This document shows positions 33,041-40,369 of a stretch of DNA of 41,176 bases, piece after piece. The stretch is taken from positions 1 through 41,176 of the forward strand of contig CACNQJ010000010.1 of NCBI GenBank assembly GCA_902622575.1, given 5' to 3'. The DNA comes from an uncultured Bacteroidota bacterium (GTDB taxonomy: Bacteria; Bacteroidota; Bacteroidia; Flavobacteriales; Flavobacteriaceae). Position numbers and translations under genes: made by a program. Position 1 is the first letter of the stretch; every line of letters starts with the position of its first letter. The notes below the pieces were generated by a model. It was not told where the DNA came from, searched no databases, and was given only the letters and a program-made list of their open reading frames with translations.

Positions 33041-35460
33041 CAAAACTTTATTTGCATTGTAAAATAGAAATTCCTGGGAGCTGATGGAATAATTCCAGGA
33101 CCTGGATAACCAGTAGCTCTTCTTGTAAAATATTTTTCATTTAAAAAGTTATTTACTCCAGTTTCAAAGCTAAGGTTTTTTAGCTTGTATGTTAATGAAA
33201 TGTCAGCTAAGCCATATTTGGGAATTTCGCCAATTACACCACTTAAATTTCCCTCGACAGCATTAGATGAGTCAGTAAATTGTTTTGAAATAAATGAATA
33301 TTGAAAATTAAATGTCAAATTTTTGAATCCAAACTTTAAACCTGTTTTTAAGTTATGATTCGGAACGAATTCAACTGAGTTGCCTTCGATGCCAACTTGA
33401 TCGGACTTTAAGTACTTAGATTCTATGTATGAATAGTTAATAAAGTAATTAAAATCAATATTATTATTTTTTAATAAAATTTCATTTAAATCAAAATCGA
33501 AGAGTGATTCTATTCCATTTATTCTTGCATTACCAACATTTCCTCTTTCACTTTTAACATTTCCATCAGGAAAGACTTTTTGAATAAATCCAATTCTATC
33601 CTCATACAGTAGCAAGAAAATATTTGCATCATATGAAATTTTTCTTTTGAAATTTCCTCTGAGGCCAAAATCAAACGTGTATCCTTTTTCATCATCAATA
33701 TTTGGGTTTACTGCATAGGCTGGATTTATGGTGCTTATATCAGCGAATGTTACCGACCTGTAGTTTTGACTAATATTTGAGTACATTTCAATATTTCTAT
33801 TTGGTTTATAACTCAAACCCAAGCCAAGAAGAATAAAATTTCTCTTTTTTTCATCAAATTCATCAAATCTCTCATTGTAAATTACATTTCCAGCTCCATC
33901 TAAATTAATTTTTCTGTAAAACCCATCGCTTTTAGTCATAATATTTTCATACCTAAATCCTGGTGTGAGTGATAGGTTGTCACTCAAATAAAAAATATTT
34001 TCTGCAAATAAGGCAATATTTTTATTTGGATAGATGTAATTAGATTGGTTGGTATAATTAGGATATTCAAAGCTTTTAAAATTAAAATCAGCATCACTAC
34101 CATTGGATCCTGGCCCTTGTATGCTTGAGGAATTTGAGTTATAATATTTAAGTCCAACTAAAAAATATGATTTATTTTTAAATGCATTATAATTAGTTAG
34201 AAATCTGGTTTCAAATCCGTGATTTGAAAATTCACCTTTAATTAAGTCTCTCTCAAGACCTGAATCAACCTGACTGACCCTGTTACTTCTAAATCCGAGT
34301 GAATTTCTACTAGCTTCAAGTCCAAAAAAACTAAATGTAAAGTTGGTTCTATCGGAAAATTCCTTCTTAAATTTAATGTTGTATAAAAACCAGTTCACTT
34401 CAAACCAGTTTCTAGATCTATTGCTTTGAAATGGATCACTTTTAAACATTTCATCACTTAATCCTCCAGCCTGTTTAGCTAGGTAGTTCAAATAAGTTAT
34501 TTCAGAACTTAGACTGGTAGTTTGATTAAATGTGTATTCGAGATATTGGAAAGTGTTTACAGATTCGAAATTTGAATTAGCTCTAAAACCATCTCCCTTT
34601 TTATAATTTATGAAACCATAGTGACCAAGTTTTTTACCCTTAGAACTCAAACTGGTGAAATTTGTAAATAGATTATTTGATCCAATAGTATTTCTGGTAA
34701 TTAATTCTAATTTTTTTTCAGGGTTTGGCTTTTTCATTACAAAATTTATCAAACCTCCAAATTGGGTTCCAAATTGGAGTGATGCAGCACCACGTAAAAT
34801 TTGAATTTCCATTAGACCTTCAGCAGGAGGGGTGTAATAGCTCTCAGGGTAACCTAGAGCATCAGCACTAATATCATATCCATTTTGTCTAGTGTTGAAG
34901 TTGGAGGTTCTATTTGGATCCAGTCCACGCCCTCCAATGTTTAATTGTAAGCCTGCATCATCATTTTGGTAAATATTTAGTCCTGGAATTTGATTATAAA
35001 TTTGTCTAGCGTTGTTTGATGCTAAGTTAGCCATTGACAGCTCAAGTAAAATTACTTCATTTTTTTTTCCCGCAAAGACCGAAGTTTCCTCAAAATCTTT
35101 CATCCTTCTAATTTGAAATATTTTTTTCTTATTTGCTCTAACAACAACTTCGTTCAATTCCTCAACCCTAGATGATAACTTTATGTTAAGGTTAGTATTG
35201 ATATTGCCCAATTGTCTAGTAAGTAAAATATAGCCCTGTTGATAAAAGACTATTTCAACTGTATTTTTTTTCTTTGTAAACTTAAAGAAGCCTTCACTGT
35301 TTGTGTAGTATATCTGAGTACTATTATTATCATATATGGCAACATTGGAAATTGGTAGATTTGTTTGTTCATCAAAAACATACCCTGAGACCTCATTTTG
35401 AGCAAAACAAGTATTGATTATTAGTAATAATAATATTTTAAAGTTTATTAATTTTTTCAT
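33040..35460 (-). CDS. TonB-dependent receptor with carboxypeptidase-regulatory-like domain, FecA-like
   Basis: An 806-residue outer membrane receptor. Signal peptide (about 1-20, ending CFAQ), a carboxypeptidase-regulatory-like domain (about 22-95, VSGYVFDEQTNLPISNVAIYD), a plug domain with NLASNNARQIYNQIPGLNIY, LNIGGRGLDPNRTSNFNTRQ and ILRGAASLQFGTQFGGLINF, and a 22-strand type barrel ending in aromatic MQIKF. The plug resembles ferric-dicitrate (FecA-like) receptors. Neighbours (imelysin, Fe(III) ABC transporter, palindromic operator) support iron-complex uptake; the actual ligand is unknown. It overlaps the HTTM gene by 23 nt and the DCC gene by 1 nt. Confidence 0.9.
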   Translation of the reverse strand: MKKLINFKILLLLIINTCFAQNEVSGYVFDEQTNLPISNVAIYDNNSTQIYYTNSEGFFKFTKKKNTVEIVFYQQGYILLTRQLGNINTNLNIKLSSRVEELNEVVVRANKKKIFQIRRMKDFEETSVFAGKKNEVILLELSMANLASNNARQIYNQIPGLNIYQNDDAGLQLNIGGRGLDPNRTSNFNTRQNGYDISADALGYPESYYTPPAEGLMEIQILRGAASLQFGTQFGGLINFVMKKPNPEKKLELITRNTIGSNNLFTNFTSLSSKGKKLGHYGFINYKKGDGFRANSNFESVNTFQYLEYTFNQTTSLSSEITYLNYLAKQAGGLSDEMFKSDPFQSNRSRNWFEVNWFLYNIKFKKEFSDRTNFTFSFFGLEASRNSLGFRSNRVSQVDSGLERDLIKGEFSNHGFETRFLTNYNAFKNKSYFLVGLKYYNSNSSSIQGPGSNGSDADFNFKSFEYPNYTNQSNYIYPNKNIALFAENIFYLSDNLSLTPGFRYENIMTKSDGFYRKINLDGAGNVIYNERFDEFDEKKRNFILLGLGLSYKPNRNIEMYSNISQNYRSVTFADISTINPAYAVNPNIDDEKGYTFDFGLRGNFKRKISYDANIFLLLYEDRIGFIQKVFPDGNVKSERGNVGNARINGIESLFDFDLNEILLKNNNIDFNYFINYSYIESKYLKSDQVGIEGNSVEFVPNHNLKTGLKFGFKNLTFNFQYSFISKQFTDSSNAVEGNLSGVIGEIPKYGLADISLTYKLKNLSFETGVNNFLNEKYFTRRATGYPGPGIIPSAPRNFYFTMQIKF

Positions 35461-36796
35461 TTAAAGGTAATATCCATTTTTTATTACTAAACCCTCTTTT
35501 TTCTTTGAGTAAGTCGATATTTGGATCGATAAATCTCTTACTCATTCGACCATTTAAAGCTACATAGCTGTCAGCGTAAACACCAATATCATTGTAACCC
35601 TCATTTTTATAGTGATCACCAAGAAAATGAGCATATTCAAGTATGAAATCTGGCTGAAAACTCATCTGTCTTTCCTGAAATTCTGTTAAAAATTCATCAT
35701 TCATAACATAAAATGACTTTCCATTCTCATTATTAACAATTTTGAAAGTAGTATAACCTCTTTTTTCCATTAGCATCACTCTCCAAGAAAATCTGTAGCC
35801 TTGTTCATTCCAAAATAATTCACCTGGATAAAAAGCGTATCTAAATGGAAAAACAAATTGAATAATAAAAAATAAAATTACAACTGAAATAGCTAACTTT
35901 TCTCTTTTAATGATAACTCTATTCACTTCTTTTAGATTATTCAAAGTATTCTTAAATGGTTTTAAAATAATATTCAATAATTTTTTATGAGTACTGGAAC
36001 TGAAAAATATCAGTGACGAAACAATCATAATGTAAGGAAACATACCAATTGGAAACAGTATGACAGTAAAAATGTGAAAGAAAACAACTAGTAAAAATCC
36101 GTATATTCTTGTTCGACTATACAACAGTATAAAAGGTATTAAAAGGTCGTAAAACATTCCTCCCCAGCTCATAAAATAGTGAAACCACTCTTTTTGCATT
36201 ATATTGTTACCTATAAATGGTAAATCATAGCTACCTGTAGTTAACCAAATTTTTAATGGTTGAGCTTCTAACAGCCAGTCAGTATTTATTTTTGCTAAAC
36301 CCGCATAGAAGTATACAATAAATAGTAAAAGTTTAATACTATCAACACACCACTTTGGAGTGTATCTGTAAGATTGATTTTTTAAATATGAATCTAATGA
36401 ATAGGATGCATTTGCAGGAAGAAAAATCATTAAAAAACTTAGTATGCTTACAAAGTAATAATGGTTTAAATAAGTCGTTTTATCCATTAGTTCGATATAA
36501 GTAAATGACAGAAAAAATGTTATTATAGAAATATAATATTTGTATCCTACTGCAACAAAAAACGCTGAGATACCACAGATAATAAATAGGATATATGTAT
36601 ATTCCTCTAAAGGTTTAACCCATTCAAATCCAAAAAAACTAAAATGAAATGTTGGCTCAATATATAAAAGTTGTATCCAACCTTTTACAGCAAACCTTAT
36701 GATGCTTATGGTCATTAATAATCCAAAAGCTAGCCTAAAAAAGGCTAGACTAGTGGATTCTTGTCTTTTAGAGAAGTAAGATTGGATAATTTCCAA
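35438..36796 (-). CDS. HTTM domain membrane protein (vitamin-K-dependent carboxylase-like)
   Basis: A 452-residue integral membrane protein with about eight or nine helices and the segment DKTTYLNHYYFVSILSFLMI (about 105-124), the hallmark of HTTM/VKGC-like proteins in flavobacteria. A soluble C-terminal part (about 325-452) contains RFSWRVMLMEKRGYTTF. Relatives of eukaryotic gamma-carboxylase have no known bacterial activity here. The start is TTG at 36796; no nearby in-frame ATG is better. It lies 16 nt downstream of the imelysin gene and overlaps the TonB receptor by 23 nt, so it belongs to the iron operon. Confidence 0.85.
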   Translation of the reverse strand: MEIIQSYFSKRQESTSLAFFRLAFGLLMTISIIRFAVKGWIQLLYIEPTFHFSFFGFEWVKPLEEYTYILFIICGISAFFVAVGYKYYISIITFFLSFTYIELMDKTTYLNHYYFVSILSFLMIFLPANASYSLDSYLKNQSYRYTPKWCVDSIKLLLFIVYFYAGLAKINTDWLLEAQPLKIWLTTGSYDLPFIGNNIMQKEWFHYFMSWGGMFYDLLIPFILLYSRTRIYGFLLVVFFHIFTVILFPIGMFPYIMIVSSLIFFSSSTHKKLLNIILKPFKNTLNNLKEVNRVIIKREKLAISVVILFFIIQFVFPFRYAFYPGELFWNEQGYRFSWRVMLMEKRGYTTFKIVNNENGKSFYVMNDEFLTEFQERQMSFQPDFILEYAHFLGDHYKNEGYNDIGVYADSYVALNGRMSKRFIDPNIDLLKEKRGFSNKKWILPLNEKINKL

Positions 36797-36812
36797 AGTT
36801 GAAAATTATTTT

Positions 36813-37940
36813 TTAATCTCCATCTGCATCAGTATAATCAACCTGAATACTTAATAATGATAACATATTAGTTTTGAGGTTAACTACTATTGCTTGTAAT
36901 TTATTGAAGGCATTCATCATTTTCAATTGATCGTTATTTATTTGTGTAATAAAATTTCCGTCCAATTGATTGACAGCTTGTTTAGCTTCCTGAAAGTTAT
37001 TAATAATCATTGGACTTAGGTTTTCTTTATTTACATCTGATGCATGAATATAGTCCAAATACGTCTTTAGGCTGGCTCCCATTGCTCCGGTTAAAGATTT
37101 GCCAGTAAAGAAATTTTCTGAGGCTGTTACGGCCTCCATTGCTAAAATTTTTGAAACATCTTGAAAAGCATTTTTTGATGAATAGTATGCTTCAACCTTT
37201 GTGGGTAGGGCATCACCGCCTGAGTATCTTCCAGCTGGTATACCAATTTTATTAGCTCTTAAACCTTTTTCAAAATAGTATACAAAATCATTTGTTATCA
37301 TGTTTAATGAGCTAGTATTTGAATTTCCTGATGATTGTATAAACGAATCCTTAGTGCTGGACCAGTCCTGAATAATATCATTTGTATTTTTTACCATTAC
37401 ATCAACTAGAACTTTTAAATAGTTCCCGTATTTTGAGTCATTAGAATATACATTTGATACACTTTCAAAATCAGTAGCAACTCCATGAATCAAGTAGTCT
37501 ATTGCAGGAAATCCTTGGCTTGTAAAATCATTAGGACTATTTATATCAGTTTTTTCAGAGGATACATTGGCTTCAATTCTTGAGTTATCAGCGGGATAAG
37601 CATTCATTTTTTGCAAATACATTAACTCTTCAGCTTTTCCAATGTTGAACATCTCAATATGTTGCCATTTTTTATAGGACTCAAGCCAGTCATCATGTAG
37701 TTTTTGTAAGTTTCCTGTGTTTGGGGTTTGAGTGAAATCATCAACTGCTATTTTTAAGCCGTCAAGTGCTACTTTAAAATCACCGTATCTAGGTATTATA
37801 ATATTGGACACATAATTATTCAAAATAGTTGAACGGTCAAATTCTGGAATTTGATCTGCATCATCATCGGTATCACCAGAACAAGCAATAATTAAGAAAA
37901 TTGAAAACAGGGCAATCAGTGTATATTTAATTTCTTTCAT
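36813..37940 (-). CDS. imelysin-family surface lipoprotein
   Basis: A 375-residue protein with lipobox IIAC (Cys20) followed at once by the acidic run SGDTDDDAD, which resembles the surface-export signal of Bacteroidota lipoproteins. The imelysin fold regions are visible, including WLESYKKWQHIEMFNIG and SQGFPAIDYLIHG (about 141-153). The GxHxxE metal motif of EfeO/IrpA reads GFPAID here, as in many flavobacterial imelysins. The family is linked to iron uptake. I chose ATG 37940 because the frame's earlier ATG at 37967 lies inside a terminator hairpin. TonB receptor and HTTM genes follow. Confidence 0.88.
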   Translation of the reverse strand: MKEIKYTLIALFSIFLIIACSGDTDDDADQIPEFDRSTILNNYVSNIIIPRYGDFKVALDGLKIAVDDFTQTPNTGNLQKLHDDWLESYKKWQHIEMFNIGKAEELMYLQKMNAYPADNSRIEANVSSEKTDINSPNDFTSQGFPAIDYLIHGVATDFESVSNVYSNDSKYGNYLKVLVDVMVKNTNDIIQDWSSTKDSFIQSSGNSNTSSLNMITNDFVYYFEKGLRANKIGIPAGRYSGGDALPTKVEAYYSSKNAFQDVSKILAMEAVTASENFFTGKSLTGAMGASLKTYLDYIHASDVNKENLSPMIINNFQEAKQAVNQLDGNFITQINNDQLKMMNAFNKLQAIVVNLKTNMLSLLSIQVDYTDADGD

Positions 37941-37945
37941 ACTAT

Positions 37946-37984
37946 AAAAATAAAAAAACAGTGGCATAAAATACCACTGTTTTT
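37946..37984 (-). terminator. intrinsic terminator inside the iron operon
   Basis: AAAAACAGTGG (37984-37974 on the minus strand) and its perfect complement (37964-37954) make an 11-bp stem around a 9-nt loop, followed by TT-A-TTTTT. It lies between the DUF4856 stop and the imelysin ATG, only 5 nt before the latter. On the plus strand the hairpin has only a short T-run, mostly in the stem. Confidence 0.7.
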
Positions 37985-38015
37985 AATATTAATTAAAATA
38001 ATTTTTCACAAATTA

Positions 38016-39233
38016 TTAGATGTTAAACTTAGATTTGATTGTTGAAATCATTGAATTTAATTTGGCGTTATCAATATTCCAAAAGTCACCTAAATTAGCT
38101 AACATTGCATCAACTTCAGCACCTGAAAAATATGGTTTATCAGTACCATCGTTAGTGAACTGAAGGCTTTGAATAAATCCATATCCTTCTGAAAGTGCGT
38201 GGAAAGCATATCCTGTATCTCCACCTGCCATTTTACTCATATAACTTTCTAAATAGTCAACAGCTTTGAAAGCTATAACTTTAGAAAGATGTACTTTGAT
38301 AATGTTAGCTTGCGCATCTCTAACTTCGTAGTTACCAGCAACAATTGCAGCTCTACCTAATTTAAATGCATCAAATACGATTTGACCCATAGGATCACCA
38401 GATTTAGCACCTGAAACTTGATCAGCATTTATTTTTTTGAAATATTTCATTAGCAATGTGCCCTCACCACCGGGAGCAGATCCAAGATCAGCTCTTGTTA
38501 CATCGGGCTCCTGTCCGTATAAATATCCGAATCCTTCATCCCATTTATGTTCCATATTAGTGTAATTTTTTCCACTAGCAGTAGTTCCTGCGTCATTTTC
38601 ATCTCTGTAACCAGGGGCATCTAATTTACATGGTAAGATGTAGTTATTGACAATTTGGTCAAGTGCCATACCACCAATAAGACCTTTAACGAAAAGTTGA
38701 TCGAGTTCATGGCCTTTACTGTTAACGTGTATAACCTTTGATGGATCAGAAGTGTATGCTATTCTACCAGATGTACCAGAAACTGCATCTCTGTTATACT
38801 CAGTAGTCGAGCCTAGCTCAGTTGCAAATTCCTTTAACAAGTTGTCCATAAAAACTTGAACAGATGCACCTGTTGTAGTATTACAACCGGAACCAGTTTT
38901 AGATCTTACTTTTTTACCAGTACCATTTAATGTTCCTGTCATAAATCCATCACCGTCAGCAAACATTGATTTCAATTCAGCTTCAGTTTTGAAAACAGGC
39001 TTTCCGCCATCTTCGTCCTTGAAATTTAAATAATTGTAGATTGCGTCAACTTGATTCAACCTAGTTGTTTGTCCTGAAAATGATACAGTTGATACACCAT
39101 CTCGTGTAAATTCGTATGTTGCAGGAGCAACAACTTCATTTACTATATCATCCTCATTGTCATCACAAGCAATGAATAACAACGGGAAAATTAATAGTAA
39201 AAAATATTTTGAAATATTAGTATAATTTTTCAT
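38016..39233 (-). CDS. DUF4856 surface lipoprotein
   Basis: A 405-residue protein with lipobox FIAC (Cys23) and acidic residues directly after it (DDNEDD), again like a surface-lipoprotein export signal. DUF4856 is recognised by FVKGLIGGMALDQIVNNYIL, MEHKWDEGFGYLYG (about 228-241) and HALSEGYGFIQSLQF (about 347-361). The family occurs with imelysin and TonB receptors in flavobacteria, and a role in iron capture is inferred only from this company. It is the first gene of the operon, behind the palindromic operator, and is followed by a hairpin terminator. Confidence 0.85.
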   Translation of the reverse strand: MKNYTNISKYFLLLIFPLLFIACDDNEDDIVNEVVAPATYEFTRDGVSTVSFSGQTTRLNQVDAIYNYLNFKDEDGGKPVFKTEAELKSMFADGDGFMTGTLNGTGKKVRSKTGSGCNTTTGASVQVFMDNLLKEFATELGSTTEYNRDAVSGTSGRIAYTSDPSKVIHVNSKGHELDQLFVKGLIGGMALDQIVNNYILPCKLDAPGYRDENDAGTTASGKNYTNMEHKWDEGFGYLYGQEPDVTRADLGSAPGGEGTLLMKYFKKINADQVSGAKSGDPMGQIVFDAFKLGRAAIVAGNYEVRDAQANIIKVHLSKVIAFKAVDYLESYMSKMAGGDTGYAFHALSEGYGFIQSLQFTNDGTDKPYFSGAEVDAMLANLGDFWNIDNAKLNSMISTIKSKFNI

Positions 39234-39253
39234 TTTGTTTTTATAATTTGCGG

Positions 39254-39261
39254 CGAATATA
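39254..39261 (-). promoter_or_regulatory. possible -7 box for the iron operon
   Basis: Reverse strand TATATTCG, one mismatch from TAnnTTTG, 20 nt before the DUF4856 ATG. The palindrome 39267-39289 covers the region where the -33 element would lie. Confidence 0.35.
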
Positions 39262-39266
39262 TATAT

Positions 39267-39289
39267 TTATTTAGAATTATTCTAAATAA
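39267..39289. promoter_or_regulatory. 23-bp perfect palindrome, probable metalloregulator operator
   Basis: TTATTTAGAAT-T-ATTCTAAATAA is a perfect 11-1-11 inverted repeat in the 110-nt gap between the divergent iron operon and the Fe(III) ABC transporter genes. A 9-1-9 core is the architecture of Fur boxes; the sequence itself also recalls DtxR-like sites. Two imperfect copies lie near hemA. Which regulator binds is not visible. Confidence 0.65.
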
Positions 39290-39343
39290 TAAGTCATTTT
39301 TTTTAACAATGAAAGAAATAATTTTAACCTTAAGAAAGCAAAT

Positions 39344-40369
39344 ATGAAGAATTACATATATCTATTAGTTACATTACTTATAACAAGTTGTATGCCAAAC
39401 ACAAATAAATCCAAAGAGATTAACATCTATAGTCAGCGTCACTACGACTCTGATAAAATGCAATACAAAAAGTTTGAAGAAAAAACTGGTATAAAAGTTA
39501 ATGTGACAAAAGCTGGTGCTGATGAATTAATTCAGAGAATGAAAAATGAAGGTGATAACTCACAGGCAGACTTGTTTATAACTGTTGATGTGGGTAAGTT
39601 ATGGCAAGCTGGTGAAATGGGTTTATTTCAAAAGATTGATGATCAAAAAGTTTTTGATAACATTGATCCACAGTTTTTAGATAAAAATGGTTATTGGGTT
39701 CCAGTTACCTACAGATCGAGGGTAGTTGTTTATAGTAACGAAAGAGTAAAAAAGGAAGATTTATCAACTTATGAAGATTTAGCCAATGAAAAATGGAGGG
39801 GGAGACTTTTAGTCAGATCATCATCTAATGCTTATAATCAAGCATTAATGTCATCATTGGTTGCTAATTTAGGCCCAGAAGCTGTGACAAGTTGGTCAGA
39901 GGGAGTTGTAAAGAATTTTGCCAGAGATCCAAAAGGTAGTGACAGAGATCAAGTCAAGGCTATAGCAGCAGGCCAGGGTGATATAGCCATAGTTAATTCA
40001 TATTACATAGGTCTACTTTTATCCTCAGAGAAAGAAGAAGAAATTAACGCTGGTAATGCAGTTTCAGTATTTTTTCCCAATCAAGCTGATGGGGATAGAG
40101 GCGCTCACATAAATGTCTCAGGGATCGCACTCACTAAAAATGCTCCCAACAAAGAAAATGCATTAGAATTAATCAAGTATTTAACCAGTGTAGAGGGTCA
40201 AGAAACCTATGTCAAAAATAGTTTCGAGTATTCAGTTAATCCCAATGTAAAGCCCGATGAAATTGTCCAAGCTTGGGGTGAATTTAAGAAAGATCCTGTC
40301 GATTTGAATATGCTAGGCATCAAGAGAGATGAAGCAATTCGTATATTTGACAAAACAGGTTGGAAATAA
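39344..40369 (+). CDS. Fe(III) ABC transporter substrate-binding lipoprotein (FutA/FbpA-like)
   Basis: A 341-residue binding protein. Lipobox ITSC (Cys16) is followed by MPNTNKSKEI, without an acidic run, so it probably stays facing the periplasm. INIYSQRHYDSDKMQYKKFE, ADLFITVDVGKLWQAGEMGL, GYWVPVTYRSRVVVYSNE and the iron-site tyrosines in IVNSYYIGLL are typical of FutA-type ferric-iron binders. The length is normal. It is divergent from the iron operon across the palindromic operator, and its permease gene overlaps its end. Confidence 0.94.
   Translation: MKNYIYLLVTLLITSCMPNTNKSKEINIYSQRHYDSDKMQYKKFEEKTGIKVNVTKAGADELIQRMKNEGDNSQADLFITVDVGKLWQAGEMGLFQKIDDQKVFDNIDPQFLDKNGYWVPVTYRSRVVVYSNERVKKEDLSTYEDLANEKWRGRLLVRSSSNAYNQALMSSLVANLGPEAVTSWSEGVVKNFARDPKGSDRDQVKAIAAGQGDIAIVNSYYIGLLLSSEKEEEINAGNAVSVFFPNQADGDRGAHINVSGIALTKNAPNKENALELIKYLTSVEGQETYVKNSFEYSVNPNVKPDEIVQAWGEFKKDPVDLNMLGIKRDEAIRIFDKTGWK

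Noticed and set aside
37941-37967. Earlier ATG for imelysin (MPLFFYFYS extension)
   Set aside because: It lies inside the terminator hairpin and its T-run; the ATG at 37940 gives a normal lipoprotein signal.
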